A stretch of DNA of 64,000 bases, taken from JBEKYD01 sp052148435 (GTDB lineage: Bacteria > Acidobacteriota > Terriglobia > Bryobacterales > Bryobacteraceae). The DNA is taken from positions 26,421-90,420 of the forward strand of contig JBKQIF010000076.1 in NCBI GenBank assembly GCA_052148435.1, given 5' to 3'. This document shows, in pieces, positions 25,417 to 34,661 of this stretch (position 1 is the stretch's first letter; every line of letters starts with the position of its first letter). The notes beneath the pieces were generated by a model that was not told the origin of the DNA, made no database searches, and saw nothing but the letters and a program-made list of their open reading frames with translations. The translations under genes were made by a program, and so were the position numbers.

Positions 25417-26319
25417 CTACCTGGAATCCGTCAACAGGTTGCTCAGCGCCGGCGCCAATTCGGGATAACGAAAACGGAAGCCGGCCGACTCGGCCGCTCC
25501 GGGAACCGCGCGCTGGCTGGCCAGGAGAATTTCCGACATTTCACCGAAAAGAAGCCGCAGCGCCACGGCCGGCACCGGCAGCGCCGCTGGCCGCCGTAGC
25601 GCCTGCCCCAGCGCGCGCGTGAAGTCCGCGTTGGTCAGCGGGTGCGGCGCAACACCGTTCCACGTTCCGCCGAGTGAATTCTCCAGTACATGGCGGAACA
25701 GCTCCACCAGGTCTGCCAGGTGGATCCAGGACAACCACTGCTTGCCATCGCCCAATCGCCCGCCCACGCCCAACCGAAACGCCGGCAGCATGCGGGCGAG
25801 AGCCCCTCCGCCCGCGTCGAGCACCAGCCCGATGCGAATTCGTGCCACCCGTATTCCCAGTTTCTCCGCCGCGGCCGCCTCCCGCTCCCAGTCCACGCAC
25901 ACTTCCGCCAGGTAGCCACTGCCAGGCTGGGCGGACTCATCCAGGATTTCGTCTCCGCGGGAACCGTAGTAGCCGATCGCGGACGCTGCGATCAGCGCCT
26001 CCGGCCGGCGCTCCAAGCCAGCCAGGCCCTCCACCAGCCGGCGCGTTCCCACGACCCGGCTGTCGCGGATGCGCCGCTTCGCCGCCGCGGTCCAACGCTG
26101 TGCCACCGGCTCGCCCGCCAGGTGGATCACGGCATCGGTTCCCCGCAGCTTCTCGGCGGAAGGCGGACCACCTTCCGGATCCCACACCGACGAACGGACT
26201 CCCGGCCGTTCCCGCGCCCCCTTTCGGCTTAGCAGGTTCACGCTATGTCCATGTGCCAGCAGAGTTTCCACCAGCCGCCGGCCGATCAGGCCGGACGCCC
26301 CCGTGATCGCGACATTCAC
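25417..26319 (-). CDS. TIGR01777-type NAD(P)-dependent epimerase-like protein
   Basis: This 300-residue Rossmann-fold protein has the N-terminal dinucleotide motif TGASGLIGRRLVETLLAHGH, VIHLAGEPVAQRW, the ASAIGYYGSRG block characteristic of TIGR01777 (YfcH/SulA-like), and WLSWIHLADLVELF. A C-terminal DUF1731-like tail is present (residues about 250-295, LRLLFGEMSEILLASQRAVP). The substrate is unknown. It is complete and of usual length, and not obviously in an operon. Confidence 0.88.
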   Translation of the reverse strand: MNVAITGASGLIGRRLVETLLAHGHSVNLLSRKGARERPGVRSSVWDPEGGPPSAEKLRGTDAVIHLAGEPVAQRWTAAAKRRIRDSRVVGTRRLVEGLAGLERRPEALIAASAIGYYGSRGDEILDESAQPGSGYLAEVCVDWEREAAAAEKLGIRVARIRIGLVLDAGGGALARMLPAFRLGVGGRLGDGKQWLSWIHLADLVELFRHVLENSLGGTWNGVAPHPLTNADFTRALGQALRRPAALPVPAVALRLLFGEMSEILLASQRAVPGAAESAGFRFRYPELAPALSNLLTDSR

Positions 26320-26529
26320 TTCGAGCGCCTCCTTTTCCTATAATCGGCTCTTTCGCGCCCCACCGGTGCTCCACCGCAGCCCAGAGTTTCCTTAAAGGAT
26401 AATCCTGGACCCTGTCGAAAAATTGCCGCTTGCGCCGATTTCCGGACCGATGCTAGACTGATGTAGGTGTCCTAGTACGTTTCGCTGTTGTAGTTCTCGA
26501 TTAGGCCGGGTCGCGGGAGTAGATCGCGG

Positions 26530-26952
26530 ATGTTTGCTAGCCTCTTGATCATCGGCTGCTCACTTATTCTGTTAGCGTATTGGTTCCGTTACAGTTGCGT
26601 GCTGCTATTGCGCAATGCCACGGAAGCGTCGTCACGGGTGGCGGAGGCCGATTCCCGATTCGCGGTGGAACAGGTTCGACAGCAGGTCCTTACGGCGATG
26701 GAACTGGAACCGCTCGAAAAACTGCTGGAGCGCGACTACCGTCTGCTGGTTTATTTGCAGGACCACGCGGCCGGCCTGGGCTTGCATTCGATGGAAGACC
26801 GGCTACTCGTCCTGGATTATCGGGTACTACAGTACTGGTATCGACTGACTAGGACGATTGCGCCGGAGTTTGCAAGGCGTGCTCTGGCGGAAATGAGCGA
26901 CGTGCTTCTGGTGTTTGTCCGGCGCATCGCACCCGAGGCGGATCTAGTTTAA
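26530..26952 (+). CDS. Small membrane-anchored hypothetical protein
   Basis: The 140-residue product has one N-terminal membrane helix (about residues 3-28), followed by a fully helical cytoplasmic part of about 110 residues rich in Leu, Arg and Glu (AVEQVRQQVLTAMELEPLEKLLERDYRLLVYL). The family is not recognised. GGGAG lies upstream of the ATG. It is monocistronic and followed by a palindromic repeat. Confidence 0.65.
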   Translation: MFASLLIIGCSLILLAYWFRYSCVLLLRNATEASSRVAEADSRFAVEQVRQQVLTAMELEPLEKLLERDYRLLVYLQDHAAGLGLHSMEDRLLVLDYRVLQYWYRLTRTIAPEFARRALAEMSDVLLVFVRRIAPEADLV

Positions 26953-26962
26953 AGAAAAATTT

Positions 26963-27020
26963 GTGGGGCACCTCCCTCCTGGTCTGCACGGTCGCGCGCA
27001 AACGAGGGCGTCCGCCCCAC
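26963..27020. repeat. Intergenic palindromic repeat (GTGGGGCA...CGCCCCAC)
   Basis: It begins TTGTGGGGCA and ends CCGCCCCACAA, so the ends are inverted copies, with a variable interior. It belongs to the same loose family as 988-1066 and 61557-61583 and lies between two convergent genes. Confidence 0.5.
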
Positions 27021-27042
27021 AAAGAAGAAGCCAGCGGCGCTA

Positions 27043-30000
27043 CTACTTCTGTTTGCTGAGCTTTCGGAAGTAGTCCGCCACTGCGTCCGAATAGCCCTGC
27101 GGCACCGGTTCGCTTCCCGGGCTGCGCACCGCGCCTCCGCCGGACTGGTCCAACTTGCGCCGCAGCTCGATCTCCACCTGCTCCACCGAGGCCATAGCCG
27201 CCAGAATCCGTTGGTTCAGTAAAGGATCGTCGGTGTAATGCAACGGATCGAATTGGCGCAAATCCCGCACCAGACCCTGGATATCGCGCTGCATGTTCGG
27301 ATCGTCTTTCAGTTGCTGCTGCAATTGCTGCAGACTGGCCTCGGTACGGCGCGCCGATGCCTCCACATCTTCCGGCCGGATGGGGCCATCGTTATAGCGG
27401 CCCCGGACGCCGTTGCCGATCCAGTTGGCGCCGCCAGCGCCGCCCCATGCGCCGCCCTGCTGGCCCGCTGCCTGCCATTGTCCGCCTCCATTGCCCGGCG
27501 AACCCTGCTGCCCGCCACCCTGCTGGCCTCCTCGTCCCGATTGCGAGGATTGCCCCTGTTGGCCCGGTTGCCCAGCCTGACCTTGTTGGCCACCCTGCCC
27601 CGATTGTGACGACTGGCCCTGTTGCCCCTGCTGGCCGCGCTGTCCGGCTGCGTTGGCCTGCAACTGTTCCATCTGGCGGTGCAGTTGTTCCACCCGATTC
27701 AAGGCGTCTTCCACCGATTGCCCGTCCTGGCCGGCCTTGCCCTGCTGCCCTTGTCCCACCGATTGCTGCAGCTTATCCAACTGGTCGTGCAAGTCGTTCA
27801 GGGCCGCCGTAATCTGCGTCTCGCTCATGGCGGCATACTCGCCCATGCCGTTGCGGATCCAGCCGGAGTTCCGCTGCATGGCGCGCTCCAAGTCCTGCTG
27901 TTGCACCCCGGCCAAAGCTTCCCGCATCTTAGTGGAGGCTGGCCGGTTATTGCTCATCAGGTTGCGCACCGAGTTTTGCATCTGCTGTTCCAGCCGCTTG
28001 AGATCGCTCAGTTCGCTGTCTTCTTGGCCGGCCAGTTGTTCCGCCTGCGGGCGCGTCACACCGGGGTTCCGCGGGCCGAAACTGCGGCGCATCTGGCCCT
28101 CGAATTCCTGCTGCTTGCGAGCCAGTTCTCCGGCCTGCTGGGCCAGGTCGCTCACTTCGTTGCTGGATTCCTGGCTGCGCAGGCCATTCAGCATCTGTTC
28201 GGCTTCCTGCAGCCGATCGGCAGCGCGCTTCGCCCCGGCTTCGCCCTGCGGCGTTCCGGCCGTTCGGGAATCGGCCGATTGCCGCATGTCCTCGAGCGCC
28301 TGTTGCAGACGGTCGATGGTCTGCCGGAGTTGCTGGGCATCGGCCCCGCGCGTGCGTGAGTTATTGCCCTGCTGCTGCTGGCCGGACTGCCCGGATTGAG
28401 CCGATTGCCCTTGCTGCCCCTGTTGCCCTTGCTGCCCTTGTTGACCCGATTGTCCCTGCTGACCTTGCTGTTGTTGCCCTTGCTGTCCGTTGCGGCTGAG
28501 CTGGCTGCCCTGGTTTTGCGCCAGTTGCTGCATCTGTTGCTGTAATTGTTCGGCCTCGCGCCGCAGCATCTCCTGCTGCCAGCGTTGCTCGGAAGTCTGC
28601 TGCGGATTCTGGCGCTGCTGTTCGGCCAGTTCCTGCTGGCGTTTGGCCAACTGCTTGAGCTTTTCGAGCGCTTCGTCGATCTGTTTCTGCCGATGATCGG
28701 CGGCTTCGGACCCCGAAGCCCCGGTTTCGTATTGGTTCTTTTCGGTGTCCAGTTCCAGGTCGAACAAGCCTTCCATGTCGCGGGAGGCGCTGTTCATCCC
28801 GCCGCCGCCCCCGCCCCCCCGCTGGCCGAAGGCCACCTGAATGTCGCGGAAGATGGCTTCGGCGCGCAGCAGGTACTCGAGCGCCTGTTGCTCCGGCGCC
28901 AGCGCACCTTGCCATTTCCGGCCTTTCAAGTTGTCGGCCGCCGGTCCCATGGCCTCCACGGCCTTGTCCATATCGGTCACAAAGCTCTTGAACGAATCGC
29001 CCGCATCCTCCAACTGGCGCGCTCGCATGCGGTCGCCAAGCGACTTGGTCTGGTCGCGCAACTTGGATTGCACCGAAGACAGGAACGCCGCGTTCTCCGC
29101 GTCCGTCCCTTTCGCGCCGTTGCCTTTGAGCTGGTTGAAGGTCGCGGTAATGATTTCCTTCTGCCGCTCCGAGATCTGGCTCTGCGGGTCGCTCTGATCG
29201 TCGCCGCCGGCGCCGCCGCCCATTTGTTGCGATTGCGTGTAGTTCTTCTCAAACGGCTGGGCCTCGATGAAGAACATGTCTGTCGAGGAAGACTGCCGCG
29301 CATCCTTGGCCGTGGCGTACACGCTTACCACGTCTCCCGGCACTACCTTGAAATCCTCCAGGGCCAGCGTCGCCGTTCCGCTGGAGGTTTTGCCATCCTT
29401 GCTATTGAGCAAGGGGAGGGTTTTTTCCGCGCCGCCGTTCACCGAATAGTGCAACTCCACCGCCTTGAGGCCGAAATCGTCTCTGGCGTTTACCGCTACG
29501 GTGACTTCTTCAATCGGGCTGGCCTTGAAATCGCGGCCCGGACGAGTGATGGTTACCTCCGGCGGCTGGTCCTTCTGCGCTTCGATGAAATAATCCTCGC
29601 CGAGCCGAACGTCTTCGCCGCCTTCGAGCGCGGCCACGTGGTACATTCCGTCCTTCGCAATCGCCACGCTCGCCATCGCCGTCCCGTCAGGCCCCGGCTT
29701 GAGCGCCAGTTTGGTGCCGTCGTCCAGCAAGATCGCCCCGTTCGAAAGCGGCCGATCGGTGCGCACCACCACGTCCGCCGTGGTTCCGGTTACCGCCCGC
29801 AGATCGCCGCCGGGATCTTCCACCGCGTCGCGCATCCCGATCCACGCGGGGAAATGATACGTCACGCGAATGCTCTTCACCGCCGGCAGGTCCACCACCT
29901 TAAGCTTGTACGTCTCCGAACGGACCCCGCCGGCCTCCACGTAATAATCCAGCGATTCCGGCACGCCCGCAATCAGGAACTGGTAGGCCGCGCCGCCCGG

Positions 30001-30714
30001 TTGCGGCGACATTTCGGTCTGCTCCCACGCCGATGCGCTGCCGTACTTGGCGAACAGACGCACCTTGGGCGAGCTGAAACCCATCAGCGTGGCGGAGATC
30101 GCCTGGTCGGCGCGTTTCCGGATGGTGCGATTGCCGGGGTCCACCTGGATGGCGTAGAACGGCTTCATGGAGCCGTTCGGCAGGCCGCCCCACAGCAGCG
30201 AAGTGCCATAGCCGAGGAAACCGGGCCCGGACGCCGCCAGCCAGATCAATACCAGCGCGGACACCACCGCGGCCGAAGAGAAACTGAAAATCCGGGACGT
30301 CCGGGCTACCTGGCGCGGCTGCGCCTGCTCGGCCACGTTGAGAGTATCGGCGGCCAGAAGCTGCAAAAACGGATCCTGGTCGTTATGTTCCAGGCGCTCG
30401 GTGAAGGTCAGCAGGCGTTCTTCGAACGGCGGGTAAAAACGCTCCGCCGTTCGCGCGGCGCGCCGCCGGTTGAGCCGGCTCAGCGGCACGATCAGGGCCG
30501 CGGCCGCGGCCAGGGCAAGCCCCAGGAACAGGAAGACGCGCGCGGCCGTGACGCTCGGCGCGGAAAAAGAAAAATGGTTGGCTGCCAATACCGCGACCAC
30601 GGTCAGCACCAGCGCCGCCGCGGCGCACGCCGCGGCGCCTCGCGCCACCGCCAGCAGCCGCAGCCGCCGTTCCAGTGCGCTCAAATAGCCGGATAAGCGA
30701 TCCAAAGGTTTCAT
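27043..30714 (-). CDS. DUF4175-like large membrane protein with Gln/Gly-rich segments
   Basis: This is a 1,223-residue protein. Two or three hydrophobic helices lie in the first 190 residues (AAACAAAALVLTVVAVLAANHF near residue 27). A large beta-rich extracytoplasmic region follows (about 190-520), and then long helical coiled coils very rich in Gln. Two low-complexity blocks made of GQQGQ-type repeats lie near residues 730-785 and 1025-1080. It resembles DUF4175 proteins found beside MoxR-DUF58-BatA genes. I chose the ATG at 30714, which overlaps the BatA-like stop. It ends the operon. The function is unknown; a scaffold role is inferred. Confidence 0.8.
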   Translation of the reverse strand: MKPLDRLSGYLSALERRLRLLAVARGAAACAAAALVLTVVAVLAANHFSFSAPSVTAARVFLFLGLALAAAAALIVPLSRLNRRRAARTAERFYPPFEERLLTFTERLEHNDQDPFLQLLAADTLNVAEQAQPRQVARTSRIFSFSSAAVVSALVLIWLAASGPGFLGYGTSLLWGGLPNGSMKPFYAIQVDPGNRTIRKRADQAISATLMGFSSPKVRLFAKYGSASAWEQTEMSPQPGGAAYQFLIAGVPESLDYYVEAGGVRSETYKLKVVDLPAVKSIRVTYHFPAWIGMRDAVEDPGGDLRAVTGTTADVVVRTDRPLSNGAILLDDGTKLALKPGPDGTAMASVAIAKDGMYHVAALEGGEDVRLGEDYFIEAQKDQPPEVTITRPGRDFKASPIEEVTVAVNARDDFGLKAVELHYSVNGGAEKTLPLLNSKDGKTSSGTATLALEDFKVVPGDVVSVYATAKDARQSSSTDMFFIEAQPFEKNYTQSQQMGGGAGGDDQSDPQSQISERQKEIITATFNQLKGNGAKGTDAENAAFLSSVQSKLRDQTKSLGDRMRARQLEDAGDSFKSFVTDMDKAVEAMGPAADNLKGRKWQGALAPEQQALEYLLRAEAIFRDIQVAFGQRGGGGGGGMNSASRDMEGLFDLELDTEKNQYETGASGSEAADHRQKQIDEALEKLKQLAKRQQELAEQQRQNPQQTSEQRWQQEMLRREAEQLQQQMQQLAQNQGSQLSRNGQQGQQQQGQQGQSGQQGQQGQQGQQGQSAQSGQSGQQQQGNNSRTRGADAQQLRQTIDRLQQALEDMRQSADSRTAGTPQGEAGAKRAADRLQEAEQMLNGLRSQESSNEVSDLAQQAGELARKQQEFEGQMRRSFGPRNPGVTRPQAEQLAGQEDSELSDLKRLEQQMQNSVRNLMSNNRPASTKMREALAGVQQQDLERAMQRNSGWIRNGMGEYAAMSETQITAALNDLHDQLDKLQQSVGQGQQGKAGQDGQSVEDALNRVEQLHRQMEQLQANAAGQRGQQGQQGQSSQSGQGGQQGQAGQPGQQGQSSQSGRGGQQGGGQQGSPGNGGGQWQAAGQQGGAWGGAGGANWIGNGVRGRYNDGPIRPEDVEASARRTEASLQQLQQQLKDDPNMQRDIQGLVRDLRQFDPLHYTDDPLLNQRILAAMASVEQVEIELRRKLDQSGGGAVRSPGSEPVPQGYSDAVADYFRKLSKQK

Positions 30715-32717
30715 GCCGCCTCCTGGTCTACCGAGAGATGCCGATTGCCCAACAGGGTTTCCGCAATCGACACCGCCAACACCGCCAGCATCACGTACCA
30801 CCACAGGGAAAGCGGCTTCCGTCCGGACGCCGCCGCGCCCCCGGCCTCAACATTGCCGTTGGCTGTATTCTGCCACAAACTCAGGGTCTCCCGCGACGCC
30901 GGCCGCAAATCGCTCTCGCGCCGGTCGCCATTCACCGCTACCATTTCGTTCTGGCCGTTGGGCCGGCGAATATCGTAGAAGCCCGTCATCAGGAACTGGA
31001 TGTTCCGCGCCCGAACGGCCTCGGCCAGCGAAAGCGCCCGCTCGCCGGTGGGATCGAGCACTTCCACCGCCGCGCCCTTGGCCGCCGCTTCGCGCAATTC
31101 GGCGAACGATCCCACCGTCACGCTGGCCGCCCCGCTGTCCATGCGGCCCAGGTAATTGGCCGTCTGCTGGATGAACGGAACGAACGACGCGTGCAACGGA
31201 AAATCGTTGTCCAGGTTGTCGAACGTGGAAGCGAACACCAGCACGTGGCCGCTCGACTGCTGCCGATCGATGAGGAGCGGCGTGTCGTCGGTGAGCCGCG
31301 CCGCTACCCGCGCCCCGGCCGGGTCTACGCCTATGGCGCGGTAGAATTTCACGTCGTCCCAGCGATTGTCCTGCTGAATGGCGGGGTGGGACGTATCGAG
31401 CGCCGCCGCCGTCTGGAAGCGGTCGCCTTCCCTCGGCGCGTAGCGCGTTCCGGTGATGGTCAGTCCGCCCACCGGCACTTTATCGAGCGCCGTATAGGTA
31501 TGTCCCAGCGCCACCAGCACCGCGCCGCCGCGGTTTACGTATTCCTTCAGGGCAGTCTCGAAACTGGCCGGCAGCGGCCCCGCATCGGAAATCGTTACGA
31601 ACGCGTATTTCTCCGGCGACACATTGGCGGTCTGGTCCGGCGTGGCCGGGTCGACCACGAAACCGTGCTGGCCGTTGGCCTCGAGCGCAGCCTGAAAATA
31701 CAGCAGGCCGCGGTTGTTATCGGGCGCGTGTACGAACAGAATATGGCGCGCATCGGACCGCTCCACGGAAAAGTAAAAAACGTCGTCGGCCGCCAGCGCG
31801 TCGGCGCTGTCGATGCGCACGTCGCCTTTGTTGTACCCGTAAGGCGCTTCCAGCGAGGCAAATTCCACCGTGGCGCGGCCGTTTTCGGGCACTTCGACGC
31901 TCTTCGATTCGATGGCGCGTCCGTTCAGTTCCAGCGTAACCGTGCGCAGCGCCTTGCCCGTGCCGTAGCCGATCACGGTGGCCAGCACGCGGTTCTTGTT
32001 GCCGTCGTAGACGCGATGCGGCGCCACCACGTTTTCCACCGCAAAATTGGCGGCCGCGCCGGAAACCAGCGGATGCGGCTCGAGGCGTACCCTCTCGCCC
32101 AGACGCAGGTCGTTAAAATTGGCCGGCATGCCGGTCTGTTGCATGTCGGAATAGACGTGCGCGTCCAGCGGCGCCCCGAGCGATTGCGCAATCGACTTCA
32201 GCGCCCGCACCAGCTCGGCGAAAGAGGTGCGCGTGTCCGCAGGGCGCACCGCATCGATGGCCGCATCGAGAGCGCCTTTGTCGTCGGTGACTTCGCTCAA
32301 TGCCTCCACCCGCGCGCCGAACTCGAGCACCTGCCCGCGCTGGCCCGGACGCATTCCGCGCACCACCGATTTCGCCATCGACTTGGCTTCGGCCAGCCGG
32401 TCCGAAGCGCGCATGCTCAGCGAATTGTCGATCGCCACCACGGCCACCTCGCCCGCGCGCGATTGCGGCAGCAGCTTTTGTTCCAGATACGGATGCGCGA
32501 ATGCCAGCACCAGCAGCGCCAGCAACGCCATGCGCAGCGAAAACAGAACCAGGTACCGCAGCCGCCGGTGTTTGATGGAGCTCTGCGTCCGCCGCTCGAA
32601 GAACATCAGCGAGCTGAAGGGCAGCGGCGTGGTCTTGTGCTTGCGCAGCAGGTGCAGCCACACCGGCAGCCCCAGCGCCACCATCCCGCCCAGAAACCAC
32701 GGCGTCAGAAAGCCCAT
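30711..32717 (-). CDS. BatA-like membrane protein with von Willebrand A domain
   Basis: This 668-residue protein begins with the BatA N-terminal helix pair (FLTPWFLGGMVALGLPVWLHLL, then RYLVLFSLRMALLALLVLAFA). A vWA domain follows with an intact metal site AIDNSLSMR near residue 95, and then a long periplasmic region. A final helix lies near the C-terminus (LWWYVMLAVLAVSIAETLLG). Such proteins act with MoxR ATPases. It starts immediately after the DUF58 stop and overlaps the DUF4175 gene by 4 nt. Confidence 0.88.
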   Translation of the reverse strand: MGFLTPWFLGGMVALGLPVWLHLLRKHKTTPLPFSSLMFFERRTQSSIKHRRLRYLVLFSLRMALLALLVLAFAHPYLEQKLLPQSRAGEVAVVAIDNSLSMRASDRLAEAKSMAKSVVRGMRPGQRGQVLEFGARVEALSEVTDDKGALDAAIDAVRPADTRTSFAELVRALKSIAQSLGAPLDAHVYSDMQQTGMPANFNDLRLGERVRLEPHPLVSGAAANFAVENVVAPHRVYDGNKNRVLATVIGYGTGKALRTVTLELNGRAIESKSVEVPENGRATVEFASLEAPYGYNKGDVRIDSADALAADDVFYFSVERSDARHILFVHAPDNNRGLLYFQAALEANGQHGFVVDPATPDQTANVSPEKYAFVTISDAGPLPASFETALKEYVNRGGAVLVALGHTYTALDKVPVGGLTITGTRYAPREGDRFQTAAALDTSHPAIQQDNRWDDVKFYRAIGVDPAGARVAARLTDDTPLLIDRQQSSGHVLVFASTFDNLDNDFPLHASFVPFIQQTANYLGRMDSGAASVTVGSFAELREAAAKGAAVEVLDPTGERALSLAEAVRARNIQFLMTGFYDIRRPNGQNEMVAVNGDRRESDLRPASRETLSLWQNTANGNVEAGGAAASGRKPLSLWWYVMLAVLAVSIAETLLGNRHLSVDQEAA

Positions 32718-33611
32718 TTACAGCATCCTCCTGCGGATGGCCAGATATTCGCGCAAGCCTTCATCGAGCGGGCGGCCGGTATCCATCAGGAAATAATCCA
32801 GGCCCGCCGAGCGCGCCTTGTCGCGCAGGTTCGAAATGTGCGCATCCATGCGCGCCCGGTATTCGTGGCGCGCGTATTCCGGCGAGACTTCCATCGACTC
32901 GGCTTCGTTCTCCATGTCCACCAGCAGCACCGGCTGGCGGAACTTGGGGGCGATTTCCTGCGGGTCCAAGGTATGAAACAGGATCACCTCGTTGCCCCGG
33001 TAGCGCAGCGGCTCGATGGTATGGACGATGGCCTCGGGATTGGCGTAAAAGTCGGAAATCACCACCACGATGCCGCGGCGGTGGAGGAAATTCTGAAAGT
33101 GGATGAAAGGCTTGGTGAAATCCGTGCGCGCGCTCGGCTGGACCTTTTCGATGGCGTGCAACAGGCGGAAGAGCTGGCCTTGGCGGGTGGAAGGCGCCAC
33201 GTAGTCCGCCACGTCTTCGTCGAACACGATCAGCCCCGCCGCGTCGCGCTGCAGCGCACTGGCCATGTACACCAGCGATGCCGCCACGTAGCGCGCGTAA
33301 TCGATCTTACTGATACTGCCCGAACCGAACCCCATCGATCCCGAGGTATCGAGCAGCACCAGCAATCGCGTGTTGGTTTCGCCCCGGTAGCGCTTCAGAT
33401 AGCAGCGGTCGGTGCGCGCGAACACGTTCCAGTCCACGTGGCGCAAATCGTCGCCCTGGGTGTAAGCCCGGTATTCGGCGAACTCCTGGGAAAATCCGAA
33501 GTCCGGCGAGCGGTGCAATCCCGCCACAAACCCGTCCACTACGGTCTTAGCTACCAGGTCCAGCCCCGTAATGGAAGCGAGAGTGGCGGGATCCAGAAAT
33601 CGTTGCAGCAT
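32718..33611 (-). CDS. DUF58 domain protein
   Basis: This is a 297-residue soluble protein with the DUF58 signature EFAEYRAYTQGDDLRHVDWNVFART in its first quarter, followed by a vWA-like fold with LLDTSGSMGFG and VVVISDFYANPEAI. DUF58 proteins almost always follow a MoxR ATPase gene and are thought to be its vWA partner in metal insertion or complex maturation. Here the MoxR stop is 12 nt upstream. Complete. Confidence 0.93.
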   Translation of the reverse strand: MLQRFLDPATLASITGLDLVAKTVVDGFVAGLHRSPDFGFSQEFAEYRAYTQGDDLRHVDWNVFARTDRCYLKRYRGETNTRLLVLLDTSGSMGFGSGSISKIDYARYVAASLVYMASALQRDAAGLIVFDEDVADYVAPSTRQGQLFRLLHAIEKVQPSARTDFTKPFIHFQNFLHRRGIVVVISDFYANPEAIVHTIEPLRYRGNEVILFHTLDPQEIAPKFRQPVLLVDMENEAESMEVSPEYARHEYRARMDAHISNLRDKARSAGLDYFLMDTGRPLDEGLREYLAIRRRML

Positions 33612-33623
33612 GGCGGCTTTCGC

Positions 33624-34646
33624 CTACTCCCGCGGAATCCCCTTCCACTCCAGCAGGCGCTTGAGAATATCGTCCTGCGTCACCCGGTCCGATTCCGCGT
33701 GGAAGTTGAGCAGAATGCGGTGCCGTAACACGGGAATATATGCCGCCCGCACATCCTCGTAGGTCACGTGATAGCGCCCCCTCATGAGCGCCCTGGCTTT
33801 GGCGGCCAGCACCAGAAACTGGGCGGCGCGCACGCTGGCGCCGTAGTTGACATATTTCTTGACGAAGTCGGGCGCGGATGGGTCTTTCTGGCGCGTGACC
33901 CGAACCATTTCCACGGCGTGGCGCGCCACGCTCTCGCCGATCGGCACCATCCGCACCAGTTGCTGGAATGCCAGAATCTCTTCGGCGTTGGTCACCGGAT
34001 CGGCGTGGGGGATGGTGGTGACCGTGGTCAGATCCACCACTTGCAACTCCTCGTCCGCGTTCAGGTAGTCCAGCACGGTATTGAACAGGAAGCGGTCGAG
34101 CTGCGCTTCGGGCAGCGGATAAGTGCCTTCCAGCTCGATCGGGTTCTGCGTCGCCAGCACGAAGAACGGCGCCGGCAGCAGGTAGTTATGGCCGCGCACG
34201 GTGCAGGCCCGCTCCTGCATGGCTTCGAGCAGCGCGCTTTGCGTCTTGGGCGGGGTGCGGTTGATTTCGTCGGCCAGCAGAATGTTGCCGAAAATCGGCC
34301 CTTCCACGAACGTCCAGGTGCGACGGCCGGTGGCCGGGTCTTCTTCGATGATGTCGGTGCCGGTGATGTCGCTGGGCATCAGGTCGGGGGTAAACTGAAT
34401 GCGCCGGAACACCAGGCCGAGGGTTTGCGCCATGGTGCGCACCAGCAGGGTTTTGGCCGTGCCGGGCAAGCCCGTGATCAGGCAGTGGCCGCCCACGAAC
34501 AGGCCGATCATGACCTGTTCCAGCACCTCCTCCTGTCCCACGATCACGCGCCGCACCTGCGTCACGATGTCGGATTGCACCTGGCGGAAGCGCTCGATGC
34601 GCGTCTTCAATACTTCCGGGTCAAGCTGGGTCGCGGTAGTCGACAT
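33624..34646 (-). CDS. MoxR family AAA+ ATPase
   Basis: This 340-residue AAA+ ATPase has Walker A GLPGTAKTLLVR near residue 59, the MoxR block MPSDITGTDIIEED, Walker B with sensor LLADEINRTPPKTQSALLEAMQE, and sensor-1 ATQNPIELEGTYPLPEAQLDRFL. MoxR ATPases act as chaperones that load cofactors or assemble complexes together with vWA proteins; four genes in this operon encode candidate partners. The client complex is not evident from the sequence. Confidence 0.95.
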   Translation of the reverse strand: MSTTATQLDPEVLKTRIERFRQVQSDIVTQVRRVIVGQEEVLEQVMIGLFVGGHCLITGLPGTAKTLLVRTMAQTLGLVFRRIQFTPDLMPSDITGTDIIEEDPATGRRTWTFVEGPIFGNILLADEINRTPPKTQSALLEAMQERACTVRGHNYLLPAPFFVLATQNPIELEGTYPLPEAQLDRFLFNTVLDYLNADEELQVVDLTTVTTIPHADPVTNAEEILAFQQLVRMVPIGESVARHAVEMVRVTRQKDPSAPDFVKKYVNYGASVRAAQFLVLAAKARALMRGRYHVTYEDVRAAYIPVLRHRILLNFHAESDRVTQDDILKRLLEWKGIPRE

Positions 34647-34661
34647 TTTGAGTTCCCATCA

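Noticed and set aside
27480..28520. Tandem repeats that could be mistaken for a CRISPR or satellite array
   Set aside because: They are in-frame codon repeats for Gln/Gly tracts of the DUF4175 protein, without equal spacers.
28546..33728. Very long plus-strand open frames (over 700 and 1,000 codons)
   Set aside because: They lie antisense to the DUF4175, BatA-like and DUF58 genes, which have recognisable domains; the plus-strand products are Arg/His/Gln-rich without any domain.
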